Shown one piece after another: positions 39,648 to 48,158 of a stretch of 48,158 bases of DNA. The position numbers and the translations under genes are program-made. Each line of letters opens with the position of its first letter. Position 1 is the first letter of the stretch. The DNA is from Acetobacteraceae bacterium (GTDB taxonomy: Bacteria > Pseudomonadota > Alphaproteobacteria > Acetobacterales > Acetobacteraceae). The DNA lies in assembly GCA_025354865.1 (NCBI GenBank), contig JANXMB010000144.1, forward strand, positions 1 through 48,158, read 5' to 3'. A model generated the notes under the pieces. That model was given only the letters and a program-made list of their open reading frames with translations, searched no databases and was not told where the DNA came from.

Positions 39648-40079
39648 GTGAGAGACGTACGCGACGCGCTGATGGTGGCGCGCAACACGGACGGTAAGCT
39701 GGTCCGCCGGCCCTTGTCCCCGCACCTCCAGGTCCACCGCTGGCCCGTCAGCATGGCTCTTTCGATCCTGCATCGCGCCTCCGGCTGCGCGCTGGGTGTC
39801 GGCACTTTGCTGATGACGTGGTGGCTGGTCGCCGCCGCGCAATCCGAAGAAGCCTTCGCCCGAGCGCAATGGTTCATGGGCTCGATCCTCGGCAAGCTGC
39901 TGCTGTTCGGCTGGACCGTGGCATTGATGTTCCATTTGTGCAGCGGCATCCGCCATCTGTGGATGGACAGCGGGCGCGGGTTCGAAAAAGCCGATTACGA
40001 ACGCTCTGCCTGGGTGGTCGTGGGTGCGACCGCCGTGCTGTCGGTGGGCACCTGGATCGTCGCTCTGGTGTTCGGATAA
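39648..40079 (+). CDS. sdhC: Succinate dehydrogenase, cytochrome b556 subunit
   Basis: 143 residues using the GTG at 39648, chosen because TTGGAGCG lies seven bases upstream; an ATG at 39672 is a weaker alternative. RPLSPHLQVHRW is the standard SdhC opening, SILHRASGCALG the first haem/quinone helix and HLCSGIRHLWMD carries the conserved histidines. Three membrane helices. With SdhD it anchors the succinate dehydrogenase catalytic subunits, binds haem b and reduces ubiquinone. First gene of sdhCDAB. Confidence 0.94.
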   Translation: MRDVRDALMVARNTDGKLVRRPLSPHLQVHRWPVSMALSILHRASGCALGVGTLLMTWWLVAAAQSEEAFARAQWFMGSILGKLLLFGWTVALMFHLCSGIRHLWMDSGRGFEKADYERSAWVVVGATAVLSVGTWIVALVFG

Positions 40080-40090
40080 GGGGCAAGATC

Positions 40091-40495
40091 ATGGCAGATT
40101 CTCGCAACGCGCCGCATGTGGACATGCGCCGCTCCCCGCTCGGGCGGGCACGCGGTTTGGGTTCGGCGAAGGCCGGTGCGGCGCATTGGTGGGCGCAACG
40201 CCTGACCGCCGCCGCGCTGGTGCCGCTGACGCTGTGGTTCATCTGTTCCGTCATCCGGCTGATCGGCGCGGATCAGCACGCAGTGGTCGTGTGGCTGTCG
40301 GCCCCGCTGCCGCTGGTGCTGATGCTCGCGCTGATTGCCGCGACGTTCCATCACCTGCAACTCGGTCTCCAAGTCGTGATCGAGGATTATGTGCACGACC
40401 ACGCAGCCAAGCTGGCTTCGGTGCTGGGATTGAAAGCGGTATGCGCCCTGTCGGCGCTGGCCTGCTTCATCTCGGTCCTGAAACTCGGCCTGTGA
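40091..40495 (+). CDS. sdhD: Succinate dehydrogenase, hydrophobic membrane anchor subunit
   Basis: 134 residues from the ATG at 40091, 11 bp after sdhC. The N-terminal [20 protein letters not shown] is the usual alphaproteobacterial SdhD leader; three helices follow, with the haem ligand in [20 protein letters not shown]. It completes the membrane domain of complex II and helps form the ubiquinone site. Confidence 0.95.
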   Translation: MADSRNAPHVDMRRSPLGRARGLGSAKAGAAHWWAQRLTAAALVPLTLWFICSVIRLIGADQHAVVVWLSAPLPLVLMLALIAATFHHLQLGLQVVIEDYVHDHAAKLASVLGLKAVCALSALACFISVLKLGL

Positions 40496-40517
40496 CGCGC
40501 GGAGGAAAGATCCCATC

Positions 40518-42329
40518 ATGAACGCAATCTCGAAGCCGTCCTACGGCGCCTACAACATCGTCGATCACACCTACGACGTGGTGGTGGTCGGGGCCGGCGG
40601 TTCCGGCCTGCGCGCGACCTTCGGCATGGGCGCGGCCGGGTTGAAAACCGCCTGCATCACCAAGGTCTTCCCGACCCGCAGCCATACCGTCGCCGCCCAG
40701 GGCGGTGTCGGTGCCGCGCTCGGCAATATGGGGGCCGACGACTGGCGCTGGCACATGTACGACACCGTCAAAGGATCGGACTGGCTGGGCGATCAGGACG
40801 CCATCGAATACATGTGCCGCGAGGCGATTCCCGCCGTCTACGAGTTGGAACACTACGGCGTGCCGTTCTCCCGCACCGAAGACGGCAAGATCTATCAGCG
40901 CCCCTTCGGCGGTCACATGACCGAATACGGCAAGGAACCGGCCATGCGCGCCTGCGCCGCCGCCGACCGCACCGGGCATGCCATTCTGCATACGCTGTAT
41001 CAGCAGAGCCTGAAACACGATGCGGAGTTCTTCATCGAATACTTCGCCCTCGATCTGATTATGGACGACGAAGGCGTCTGCCGCGGCGTCATGGCTTGGA
41101 ACCTGGAAGACGGCACGCTGCATCGGTTCCGCGCCCAGACGGTGGTGCTGGCGACCGGCGGTTACGGCCGCGCCTATCTGTCCTGCACATCCGCCCACAC
41201 CTGCACCGGCGACGGCACCGGCATGGTGCTGCGGGCCGGCTTGCCGTGCCAGGACATGGAATTCGTGCAGTTCCACCCGACCGGCATCTTCCCCGCCGGC
41301 TGCCTGATCACCGAAGGCGCGCGCGGCGAAGGCGGCTACCTGACCAACAGCGAAGGCGAGCGCTTCATGGAGCGCTACGCCCCCACCGCCAAGGATCTGG
41401 CCAGCCGCGATGTCGTGTCGCGGTCGATGACCATGGAAATCAACGCCGGACGCGGCTGCGGTCCCAACAAGGACCATATCATGCTGCACCTCGAACACCT
41501 CGGCGCCGATCTGCTGAACGAACGCCTGCCCGGCATCTCCGAGACCGCGAAAGTGTTCGCTGGCGTCGAAGTGACCAAAAGCCCGATCCCGGTGCTGCCG
41601 ACGGTGCACTACAACATGGGCGGCGTGCCGACGAATCTGCATGCCGAGGTGCTGCGCCCGACCAAAAGCAATCCCGATGCCACCGTGCGCGGGCTGATGG
41701 CGGTGGGCGAAGCCGCCTGCGTGTCTGTGCACGGGGCCAATCGACTTGGTACGAACTCGCTGCTCGACCTCGTGGTGTTCGGCCGCGCCGCCGCGCTGCG
41801 AGCCGCCGCGACGATCAAACCCGGTGCATCGCAGCCGACCTTGCCGCCGAAAGCCGGCGAAGCGTCGCTGGACCGCTTCGACCATGTCCGCCACGCCAAG
41901 GGTGGCACCAAGGTGGCCGATCTGCGCGACCAGATGCAGCGCACCATGCAGAACCACGCCGCCGTGTTCCGCGCGTCCAAGACGCTGACGGAAGGGGTGG
42001 AGAAGATGCAGAAGGTATGGACTGGCCTGTCCGATATGTCGGTGTCCGATCGCTCGTTGATCTGGAATTCCGATCTGGTGGAAGCGCTGGAACTGCAAAA
42101 CCTCATGGGCAGTGCCATGACCACGATGGTCGGCGCCGAAGCCCGGCACGAAAGCCGCGGCGCCCATGCGCACGACGACTTCCCCGAGCGCAACGACGAA
42201 GAATGGATGAAGCACACATTGGCTTGGTGCAAGGAAGACGGTTCGGTGGCGTTGGACTACCGCCCGGTCAAGATGCAGACGCTGACCAACGAAGTGTCTG
42301 TCTTCCCGCCCAAAGCCCGCGTTTACTGA
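40518..42329 (+). CDS. sdhA: Succinate dehydrogenase, flavoprotein subunit
   Basis: 603 residues, typical. FAD-binding [18 protein letters not shown] at about 21-38; covalent FAD at His56 ([11 protein letters not shown]); active-site segments THLYQ-equivalent [27 protein letters not shown], and [12 protein letters not shown]-terminal [20 protein letters not shown]. It oxidises succinate to fumarate in the TCA cycle and passes electrons to SdhB at the inner membrane. Third gene of the operon, 22 bp after sdhD. Confidence 0.98.
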   Translation: MNAISKPSYGAYNIVDHTYDVVVVGAGGSGLRATFGMGAAGLKTACITKVFPTRSHTVAAQGGVGAALGNMGADDWRWHMYDTVKGSDWLGDQDAIEYMCREAIPAVYELEHYGVPFSRTEDGKIYQRPFGGHMTEYGKEPAMRACAAADRTGHAILHTLYQQSLKHDAEFFIEYFALDLIMDDEGVCRGVMAWNLEDGTLHRFRAQTVVLATGGYGRAYLSCTSAHTCTGDGTGMVLRAGLPCQDMEFVQFHPTGIFPAGCLITEGARGEGGYLTNSEGERFMERYAPTAKDLASRDVVSRSMTMEINAGRGCGPNKDHIMLHLEHLGADLLNERLPGISETAKVFAGVEVTKSPIPVLPTVHYNMGGVPTNLHAEVLRPTKSNPDATVRGLMAVGEAACVSVHGANRLGTNSLLDLVVFGRAAALRAAATIKPGASQPTLPPKAGEASLDRFDHVRHAKGGTKVADLRDQMQRTMQNHAAVFRASKTLTEGVEKMQKVWTGLSDMSVSDRSLIWNSDLVEALELQNLMGSAMTTMVGAEARHESRGAHAHDDFPERNDEEWMKHTLAWCKEDGSVALDYRPVKMQTLTNEVSVFPPKARVY

Positions 42330-42342
42330 GAGGTACGGTCCC

Positions 42343-43125
42343 ATGGTTGCATTCAACCTCCCCGTGAACAGCCGCGTCGGTCTGGGCCAGACGTTCAAGG
42401 CGCCGGCCGGTGCCAAGAATGTGCGCGAATTCAAGATCTATCGCTGGAACCCCGACGACGGGCAGAACCCGCGCACCGATACCTACCAAATCGACCTCGA
42501 TGCCTGCGGTCCGATGGTTCTGGACGCGCTGATCAAGATCAAGAACGAGGTCGATCCGACCCTGACGTTCCGCCGGTCCTGCCGCGAAGGCATTTGCGGG
42601 TCCTGCGCGATGAACATCGACGGCGGCAATACGCTGGCATGCCTCAAGCCGATCGAGGAGTGCAGCGGCGCGGTCAAGATATCCCCGCTGCCGCACATGC
42701 CGGTGGTCAAAGACCTCGTCCCCGATCTGTCGCAGGTCTACGCCCAGTATCGTTCGGTCGAGCCCTGGCTGCAGGCCGATAGCCCGGCCCCGCCGGACGG
42801 GGAACGCCTGCAAAGCAAGGAAGAGCGCGCCAAGATCGACGGTCTGTGGGAGTGCATTCTGTGCTTCTGCTGCTCCACGAGCTGCCCCAGCTATTGGTGG
42901 AACGGCGATCGTTACCTCGGCCCGGCCGTGCTGCTGCAAGCCTATCGTTGGATCGCCGATACCCGCGACGAAGCCACCGGTGCCAGGCTCGATGCGCTGG
43001 AGGACCCGTTCAAGCTCTATCGCTGCCACACGATCATGAACTGCACCGATAGCTGCCCGAAGGGGTTGAACCCGGCGAAGGCGATTGCCGAGATCAAAAA
43101 GCTGATCGTCGAGCGCGTCGCCTAA
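42343..43125 (+). CDS. sdhB: Succinate dehydrogenase, iron-sulfur subunit
   Basis: 260 residues. The [2Fe-2S] cluster is bound by [21 protein letters not shown]; the [4Fe-4S] and [3Fe-4S] clusters by [16 protein letters not shown] and [17 protein letters not shown]. It transfers electrons from SdhA to ubiquinone at SdhCD. It begins 13 bp after sdhA and ends the operon, converging on the DMT transporter gene 50 bp away. All cluster ligands are present. Confidence 0.98.
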   Translation: MVAFNLPVNSRVGLGQTFKAPAGAKNVREFKIYRWNPDDGQNPRTDTYQIDLDACGPMVLDALIKIKNEVDPTLTFRRSCREGICGSCAMNIDGGNTLACLKPIEECSGAVKISPLPHMPVVKDLVPDLSQVYAQYRSVEPWLQADSPAPPDGERLQSKEERAKIDGLWECILCFCCSTSCPSYWWNGDRYLGPAVLLQAYRWIADTRDEATGARLDALEDPFKLYRCHTIMNCTDSCPKGLNPAKAIAEIKKLIVERVA

Positions 43126-43175
43126 CCCATACCGCCCGCACCCGGGCAGCCGCCGAAATCCGGGGTTGCTCGGGT

Positions 43176-44102
43176 TCAGTCCGATCGCGCAGCCGCGCGG
43201 CGGCGGGTGCGCGACCAGCCCAGCCACAACCCTGCCGACACGATCGCGCCGGTGCCGACCCAGGTCATCCGGTCCGGCAGGTCCCCGAACAGCAGGAAGC
43301 CCACGCCAACCGAACCCAGCAGTTGGAAATACTGGAAGGGCGCGATGATGTTGGCGGGTGCGTAGGTCAAGGCCCGCACGACGCAATAATGGCCGGCGCC
43401 GCCTAACATCCCCAACAGGCAAAACAGCCCGAAATCGGTGAAGCTGGCGGGAAACCGACCGACGAACGGCAGCACCGCCAGCATCGCTACTGCCCCGAAC
43501 GCCGAACTGTAGAAGGTGGTGGTGGCCGGCGGGTCCACCCCGGCGCCCATGCGGGTCAGGATTTGGTAGAGGGCAAAGCAACTCGCGCTACCGATCAGCA
43601 GCAGCGACGATGGATGAAACACCGCGCTGCCCGGCCGGATCACGATCAACACGCCGATGAAGCCCACCAGAATGGCAATCCCGTGCGCCGGCGACGTCCG
43701 CTCCCCCAACATCGGCCATGCCAGCAGCGCGACGATGAGGGGACCGAGCATCCCGATCGCAGCGGCGTCGGCGAGGGGGATGTAGACGATGGCGGCGACG
43801 AAGAAGCAGTTCGACAGACACTGGATCACGGACCGCGCGAGTTGGATTTTCGGCTGGCGGGTGATGAACATGCGCACGCCGCTGGTGGGCAGAAACGCGA
43901 TCGCGGTGAACACGACATGGCCGAAGAAGCGCGCCCAGGACACTTCGAGGGTGCTGTAGCTCTGGCCCAGGATTTTCGCGGCGGCGTTCATGAACGGAAA
44001 CATCGTCCCCGCCAGGCACATCAGCCCAATCCCCACGAGCACCCGCCATCGCTCGGGGACGGGCCGGAAGAAAATGGCGGGCAACGGCATGGGCGAGGGC
44101 AC
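43176..44102 (-). CDS. EamA/DMT family transporter
   Basis: 308 residues with ten predicted membrane helices in two EamA halves: GTMFPFMNAAAKILGQSYST, ADAAAIGMLGPLIVALLAWP with the LGER loop in the first half, and ALTYAPANIIAPFQYFQLLG in the second. The family contains exporters of amino acids and metabolites (RhaT/YdcZ-like). Substrate unknown. Inner membrane. It stands alone between sdhB and repeat family B copy 2. Two close ATG codons exist at the start; the first is listed. Confidence 0.9.
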   Translation of the reverse strand: MPSPMPLPAIFFRPVPERWRVLVGIGLMCLAGTMFPFMNAAAKILGQSYSTLEVSWARFFGHVVFTAIAFLPTSGVRMFITRQPKIQLARSVIQCLSNCFFVAAIVYIPLADAAAIGMLGPLIVALLAWPMLGERTSPAHGIAILVGFIGVLIVIRPGSAVFHPSSLLLIGSASCFALYQILTRMGAGVDPPATTTFYSSAFGAVAMLAVLPFVGRFPASFTDFGLFCLLGMLGGAGHYCVVRALTYAPANIIAPFQYFQLLGSVGVGFLLFGDLPDRMTWVGTGAIVSAGLWLGWSRTRRRAAARSD

Positions 44103-44442
44103 TCCGGTGGGGCGGGGGTTCTACCCACCCCGGCCGCGCGCTGCCACAGCGCCGAGCGTGATGGCAGCGTTGCGCGACCGAGCTGGTCACACAGAAAATC
44201 TGACAGGCGCGCCAGGACCTGACCCCGATCGTGGTTTCGCCGTAGATCGCGATGCGTTCGCTCCCGCTCACGTATCGCGCGCGTTGTTTGTTCGCGCGAT
44301 TCAGACCTCCGGCGATGCCACCTCCGGTCATCGCGCGCGTTGTTTGTTCGCGCGATTCAGACCTCCGGCGATGCCACCTCCGGTCATCGCGCTCTAGCAC
44401 CCGGCATGCGATACTCCGAGCAGGAAAACGCCCGGAGTAACC
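44103..44442. other. Intergenic region with family B repeat
   Basis: 340 bp between divergent genes. The right half is a family B repeat with an internal 56-bp duplication (44249-44397). The left half (44103-44248) shows no convincing promoter, ORF or RNA gene. The start codon of the downstream binding protein follows GCCCGGAGTAACC. Confidence 0.5.
44249..44397. repeat. Palindromic intergenic repeat, family B copy 2, with exact 56-bp tandem duplication
   Basis: 44275-44330 and 44331-44386 are identical 56-bp units. Each holds GCGCGAT...GACC and GGTC-ATCGCG arms. The upstream hairpin pairs CGCGAT-x-CGT with ACG-x-ATCGCG. The element ends GCTCTAG at 44391-44397. Compare copy 1 (166) and copy 3 (47247). 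Confidence 0.88.
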
Positions 44443-46023
44443 ATGCAACGTCGCCATTTCATCGCCGGGGCCGCCGCTCTGGCGTCCCGTCCCGCGCTGT
44501 CCGCGCCTGCCGTGGGCGGCACCAGCAAGACCTTGGTGTTCGTGCCGACCACCAGCCCACCCAGTTTCGATCCGGTCTGGAACCCTGCGCAGGCGACGCG
44601 CACCCTGGGTTTGATGCTGTATGAGACGCTGTATACCCGCGATATCGCGCTCAATCCGCATCCGCATATGGTTTCGGGTCATACGATCGAAGATGGCGGC
44701 AAGCGCTGGACGATGACCCTGCGGCCGGATCAGTGGTTCCACGACGGGACCCCGGTGCTGGCGCGCGATTGCGTCGCTTCGTTGCGCCGCTGGATGGTGC
44801 GCGATCCCATCGGCTCGTTTATCGATGCCCGCCTGGATGCGCTGGAGGCACCGGACGATCGCACCATCGTTTGGCGCTTGAAGCGCCCGTTCCCGTTCCT
44901 GCCGAACGCCTTGTGCAAGACCCAACCGACCTGCGCGATGATGCCGGAACGATTGGCCAAGGACCCGTACAAGCAGGTGGCGGAGGCCGTGGGCAGCGGC
45001 CCGTTCCGTTGGGTCGCCGACGAATTCGTGGTCGGCAGCCGAGCGATGATGGCGAAATGGGAACGATATGTGCCGCGGGCGGAAAAGGTCGAGTATGGCT
45101 GGGGCGGCTACCATGTGCACGTCGATCGGGTCGAATGGCGGGTCATTCCGGACCCCGCGACCGCCGCCAGCGCCCTGACCACGGGGGAGGTGGATTGGAT
45201 CGAAATGCCGCTGCCGGACCTGCTGCCGATGTTGCGCAAAGCGCCGGGGGTGACGGTCGGGCGGATCGACACCCACGGCGTTTTCCCTGTGTTGCGTCCG
45301 AATTTCATTCAGGGCCCCACGGCCAATGTCGTGGTGCGGCGCGCCATGCTCGCGGCGATCGATCAATTGGAAGAAATGACCGCCGTCATGGGCGAAGAAC
45401 GCGACGGATTTCGCATCCCCGCCGGTTTCTTCCTGCCGGGGTCGGAATGCGACACCGATGCCGGGATGGATGCCATCCGCAAGCGCCCCAGCGTCGATGC
45501 CATCAAGAAAATGTTGAAGGACGGCGGTTACAATGGCGAAAAAATTGCGTTCATGCATCCGACCGATCCCTCGGCTTACGATGCGTTGTGCCAGGTCGCA
45601 GAAGGCGCCTTCCGGAAAGTCGGCCTGAATATCGAAATTCAAACCACCGATTGGGGCACGGTGACGCAGCGGCGGGCGAATGCCGGTCCTTTGGACAAGG
45701 GGGGGTGGTCGCTGTTTCCCTCCGGCTTTCCCTCGGTCGATTACGGCAATCCGGTGCTTGCGGGCGGGCTGCGCACGAATGGCAAGGATGCCTGGGTCGG
45801 CTGGCCGGACAACCCGAAGATCGAGGCCCTGCGCGAAGCCTGGATCGACAGCGACGACGCGGCGGAGCGCAAGAAAATCGCCGCCAGTCTGCAACTGGAA
45901 TGCTTCGATTTCGTGCCATATATTCCGTTGGGGCAATATTTGACCTCCGGCGCATGGCGCAACAACATTACCGGCCAGCTCAAGGGACCGGCGCCGGTGT
46001 TCTGGAACGTGGAAAAAGCCTAG
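44443..46023 (+). CDS. ABC transporter substrate-binding protein, family 5 (peptide/nickel-type)
   Basis: 526 residues. A Tat-type signal (QRRHFIAGAAALASRPALSA) precedes an SBP_bac_5 fold: SFDPVWNPAQATRTLGLMLY, LRPDQWFHDGTPVLARDCVA (the family's F-h-D-G-t-P...a.Dv signature) and FPFLPNALCKTQPTCAMMPE. It would bind peptides or another small molecule in the periplasm. No Dpp-type permease genes are seen. An MBL-fold hydrolase follows after 34 bp on the same strand. Confidence 0.92.
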   Translation: MQRRHFIAGAAALASRPALSAPAVGGTSKTLVFVPTTSPPSFDPVWNPAQATRTLGLMLYETLYTRDIALNPHPHMVSGHTIEDGGKRWTMTLRPDQWFHDGTPVLARDCVASLRRWMVRDPIGSFIDARLDALEAPDDRTIVWRLKRPFPFLPNALCKTQPTCAMMPERLAKDPYKQVAEAVGSGPFRWVADEFVVGSRAMMAKWERYVPRAEKVEYGWGGYHVHVDRVEWRVIPDPATAASALTTGEVDWIEMPLPDLLPMLRKAPGVTVGRIDTHGVFPVLRPNFIQGPTANVVVRRAMLAAIDQLEEMTAVMGEERDGFRIPAGFFLPGSECDTDAGMDAIRKRPSVDAIKKMLKDGGYNGEKIAFMHPTDPSAYDALCQVAEGAFRKVGLNIEIQTTDWGTVTQRRANAGPLDKGGWSLFPSGFPSVDYGNPVLAGGLRTNGKDAWVGWPDNPKIEALREAWIDSDDAAERKKIAASLQLECFDFVPYIPLGQYLTSGAWRNNITGQLKGPAPVFWNVEKA

Positions 46024-46057
46024 CCCGGTACAAGTTGGGCCATATGGAGGAAATACG

Positions 46058-46936
46058 ATGAAGCAAGTCAGAATCGGCGATATCACCATCGACGCGGTGA
46101 TCGAGCGGGAAGGGCCATGGCGTTTTCCCTCGCAGTTCTTTCCGATGTTTTCCCAGGAAGTCTGGGACTCCCATCTGCCGTCGATGGAACCGGAAGTGTT
46201 CGACGCTGCCGTTGGCATGATCGTCGTTACGTATCAAACATTCGTCGTCCGCACGCCGAAGCACACCATTCTGGTCGATACCTGCACGGGAGAGGACAAG
46301 GGCCATCCTGCGCCGTTCGATTTTCCCGGGAAGGAACGCTGGCGGAAGGAGTTGTTCGCGCTGGGCGTCACCTTCGAATCGGTGGATTTTGTGTTCTGCA
46401 CCCATCTGCATATCGACCACACCGGTTGGAACACCACGCTGAAAGACGGGCGTTGGGTTCCGACCTTCCCGAATGCGAAATATATTTTCCATAAGAAGGA
46501 GTATGCGGTTTGGGAAGCCGAGCATAAGGCGGGCAACAATCCGCCGGGTACGGTTTTTCGGGATAATTGTTTGCCGATCGTCGCGGCGGGGCAGGCGTTG
46601 CTGGTGGACGACGATTATGCGCTCGACGATACCGTGACGTTGACGCCGACGCCCGGTCACTCGCCGCATCATTGCTGCATCAACATCTTCTCGCGCGGGC
46701 AGCGGGCGGTGGTGACCGGCGATATGATGCACCACAATATCCAATGCCGCGAACCCGACTGGTGCCCCGGCGTGGACTGGAATCCGAAGGAGGCGATTGC
46801 CTCCCGCCGGTCGTTCCTATCGTCGGTTGCGGATACGCCGACGTTGATTATGCCGATCCATTTCCCCGCCCCGACGGTCGGGCTGGTGACTTCGGATGGG
46901 CCGGATCGTTTCCATTATCGTTATAAGCGGGACTGA
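46058..46936 (+). CDS. MBL fold metallo-hydrolase
   Basis: 292 residues with GGAGGAAATACG before the ATG. The metallo-beta-lactamase signature THLHIDHTGW places ligands at His116, His118, Asp120 and His121; further ligands are likely in TPTPGHSPHHCC and in VTGDMMHHNIQ. Quorum-quenching lactonases and other hydrolases share this layout, so the substrate is unknown. Cytosolic, no signal peptide. It probably forms an operon with the upstream peptide-type binding protein. Confidence 0.93.
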   Translation: MKQVRIGDITIDAVIEREGPWRFPSQFFPMFSQEVWDSHLPSMEPEVFDAAVGMIVVTYQTFVVRTPKHTILVDTCTGEDKGHPAPFDFPGKERWRKELFALGVTFESVDFVFCTHLHIDHTGWNTTLKDGRWVPTFPNAKYIFHKKEYAVWEAEHKAGNNPPGTVFRDNCLPIVAAGQALLVDDDYALDDTVTLTPTPGHSPHHCCINIFSRGQRAVVTGDMMHHNIQCREPDWCPGVDWNPKEAIASRRSFLSSVADTPTLIMPIHFPAPTVGLVTSDGPDRFHYRYKRD

Positions 46937-46980
46937 TCGTTTCCTACTGCGCCGATGTACTGCCATCGGCGCGGCTTCGG

Positions 46981-47133
46981 TCATTTATGTGACAGCCCGT
47001 GGTTTCCTGCGGCCGCATGGGGCAGGTGTGCGCCAAGATTATGTCGAAAGCGGTGCGTCAGGCCGGGTTTGCCGCCGATGGCGGGGCCGGTCCAGGCAGC
47101 TTTCGTGTCGATCTTGCGCGCATACGGAGCCAT
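46981..47133 (-). pseudogene. Possible remnant of a gene 5' end cut by repeat A (50 codons)
   Basis: From ATG at 47133 to TGA at 46981-46983 the minus strand encodes 50 residues, beginning MAPYARKIDTKAAWTGPAI. The AAWTG segment faintly recalls the N-terminus of TauD/TfdA-type oxygenases, which would make this a truncated 5' end. The start codon is immediately next to the CTAG end of repeat A. It could equally be a chance open frame. Low confidence. Confidence 0.2.
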
Positions 47134-47246
47134 CTAGTGGTCGAAATCAGCCGGACAATGCCGTCTGACTTCGACCACTAGCCCTTGTTTTTGTGGGCCG
47201 ATTCACCCGACTGCATAGGATGCTTCCGTCAGGATCGGACCACTAG
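47134..47246 (-). repeat. Intergenic repeat family A, copy 2 (inverted relative to copy 1)
   Basis: Hairpin 47134-47154 with 47161-47181 pairs 19 of 21 bases; both outer arms carry CTAGTGGTC/GACCACTAG. GGGCCGATTCACC (47194 onward) is the complement of the GGTGAATCGGCCC core in copy 1, and GATCGGACCACTAG ends the element. The core and ends are shared with copy 1, while the stem interior differs but remains paired. Confidence 0.85.
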
Positions 47247-47350
47247 AGCACGATGCGTTCGCTCTCGCTCACGTCTCGCGCTCTATCCTATTGTTTGTTC
47301 GCGCGATTCAGACCTTCGGTGATTCCACCTTCGGTCATCGCGCTCTAGAG
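47247..47350. repeat. Palindromic intergenic repeat, family B copy 3
   Basis: It begins AGCACGATGCGTTCGCTC and ends CGCTCTAGAG, with CTAGAGC-like ends as terminal inverted repeats. The inner GCGCGAT...GACC / GGTC-ATCGCGC arms match copy 2. Its left CTAG end is the right CTAG end of repeat A (47243-47246), so the two elements abut exactly. Confidence 0.85.
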
Positions 47351-47363
47351 CCTCCTGTTTCGG

Positions 47364-48158
47364 TCAGTCGAACAGCGTTGCCAGACGTTGCTTGATGCTG
47401 TCGGCCACGTAAAGGGCCAGTGCCTGGATCGTGCAGGTCGGATTGACCCCGGCCGAGGTGACGAACAGGCTGCCATCGACGACGAACAGGTTTTTCACGT
47501 CGTGGCTGCGGCCCCATTCGTTGACCACCGACCGTTCGGCATCGCGCCCCATCCGCGCCGTGCCCATCAGATGCCAGCCGCCATGCCCGAGCGGTTTTTC
47601 GAAACCGACGTCGTAGGCGCCGGCCGCGCGCAGGATGTCGGTGCCGCGCGCGACCGAGAAATCGAGCATTCGTCGGCTGTTCTCGCTCAGGGTGTAATCG
47701 ATCTTCGGTGCCGGAATGCCGTTGCCGTCCTTCAGCACGGGGTCGAGGGTGACGGTGTTATGTTCTTCCGGCAGGTCCTCGCAGATTGCCACCATGCCGG
47801 CGCGATGGCCGAACAGCCGGCGGAAATTGTCGTGGTGGCCGGCGCCCCAGGGGATGCGGCCGGTGGCCGAACCCTGGATGCCTGACATGATCGGCCCCTG
47901 GCCGCGAGTGAATTCGAAGGTCCAGCCGCGTAGGAATCCCCGGTTGGGATCGGTTTCGTAGAACTCCTTGCTCCAGATACAGTCGCCCGGGCCGCGATGC
48001 CCGTCCATCGGGCCGTCGAAATAGCCGTAGATCTGGGCATAGGGGTGGAACATCAGGTTCTTGCCGACCAGCCCGCTGGAATTCGCGATACCGTTGGGGA
48101 ATTTGCCGGATTTGGAGTTCAGCAGAATGCGCGGGGTGCCGACGCCGTTGCAGGCGAC
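47364..48158 (-). CDS. GMC family oxidoreductase (C-terminal part; start beyond the window)
   Basis: 264 codons up to the stop are visible; the frame is open to the window edge. VACNGVGTPRILLNSKSG is the second GMC signature. The C-terminal part contains GGWHLMGTARMG, which carries a catalytic His, and NPTCTIQALALYVADSI with the flavin-contacting Asn-Pro. Such FAD enzymes oxidise alcohols, sugars or sterols (glucose-methanol-choline family). The FAD-binding N-terminal half is missing. Signal peptide status unknown. Confidence 0.93.
   Translation of the reverse strand, partial: VACNGVGTPRILLNSKSGKFPNGIANSSGLVGKNLMFHPYAQIYGYFDGPMDGHRGPGDCIWSKEFYETDPNRGFLRGWTFEFTRGQGPIMSGIQGSATGRIPWGAGHHDNFRRLFGHRAGMVAICEDLPEEHNTVTLDPVLKDGNGIPAPKIDYTLSENSRRMLDFSVARGTDILRAAGAYDVGFEKPLGHGGWHLMGTARMGRDAERSVVNEWGRSHDVKNLFVVDGSLFVTSAGVNPTCTIQALALYVADSIKQRLATLFD

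Larger units (their letters stand above)
46937..47363. other. Intergenic region with composite A and B repeats
   Basis: 427 bp without a confident gene. 46981-47133 holds a 50-codon minus-strand frame of doubtful status, then repeat A (47134-47246) and repeat B (47247-47350) directly adjoining. The last bases lead to the GMC oxidoreductase stop. No tRNA, transposase or target-site duplication is seen. Confidence 0.6.

Noticed and set aside
40467-42434. 655-codon frame antisense to sdhA
   Set aside because: Shadow of sdhA, whose motifs are complete.
44275-44386. CRISPR-like direct repeats or an insertion sequence
   Set aside because: Two identical 56-bp units directly abut with no spacer and no transposase; it is an internal duplication of a palindromic intergenic repeat.
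43588-46218. 876-codon minus-strand frame across the DMT transporter, repeat B and the peptide-binding protein
   Set aside because: It runs antisense through a clear gene and a repeat, has compositional bias and no domain, while the opposite-strand product is a clear SBP_bac_5 protein.
46999-47181. 60-codon plus-strand frame in the 46937-47363 gap
   Set aside because: It ends inside repeat A, has no clear ribosome site and shows no domain.

Overview
The window is GC-rich, densely coding bacterial chromosome, most likely from an alphaproteobacterium of the Rhodospirillales/Acetobacterales type. This rests on the sdhCDAB order, the block D-Ala-D-Ala carboxypeptidase / phasin / clpS / clpA, a PHB phasin promoter with PhaR-like boxes, a CtrA-type site, and several Tat-exported ABC binding proteins. 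The assignment is inference. I see no tRNA, rRNA, CRISPR array, transposase or prophage structural block.

Layout. 1-377: the tail of an MDR-family oxidoreductase, then a dense array of palindromic repeats. 377-4016: an SDR, a GNAT acetyltransferase, a DUF6916-like gene and three paralogous phage-tail-collar (microcystin-dependent, Mdp-like) proteins. 4039-9359: clpA and clpS, a phasin with its own regulated promoter, and a SPOR-tailed penicillin-binding carboxypeptidase. 9360-12930: an intergenic repeat touching the rpiA stop codon, rpiA coupled to an M19 dipeptidase, then map and radC. 12902-21010: eight tightly spaced minus-strand genes (NAD-binding protein, M20 amidohydrolase, MDR dehydrogenase, PTPS-like protein, enoyl-CoA hydratase, methyltransferase, AI-2E-type membrane protein, acyl-CoA dehydrogenase family). 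21108-30000: a branched-chain-type binding protein, a RoxA-like dihaem lipoprotein, a luciferase-like pair with a VOC protein, an AEC carrier, a c'-type cytochrome facing a cytochrome b561, and hslO. 30055-39513: a chemoreceptor fused to PilZ behind a CtrA box, an MFS carrier, recX, a solute-binding protein, a thiolase/DUF35 pair, and a MocR regulator divergent from an azoreductase. 39648-48158: sdhCDAB, a DMT exporter, a peptide-type binding protein with an MBL hydrolase, a composite repeat, and a truncated GMC oxidoreductase.

Main points of interest. (1) The GNAT / DUF6916 / triple tail-collar cassette has no phage context and is the best candidate for an undescribed host system. (2) Two families of intergenic palindromic repeats have stems that differ between copies yet stay paired, which points to selection for structure. 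(3) Readable regulatory sites: PhaR-like boxes bracketing the phasin promoter and a full TTAA-N7-TTAAC box before the chemoreceptor. (4) Three genes carry in-frame minisatellites (phasin, radC, methyltransferase). (5) A PTPS-like protein lacking canonical active-site residues sits next to an MDR dehydrogenase.
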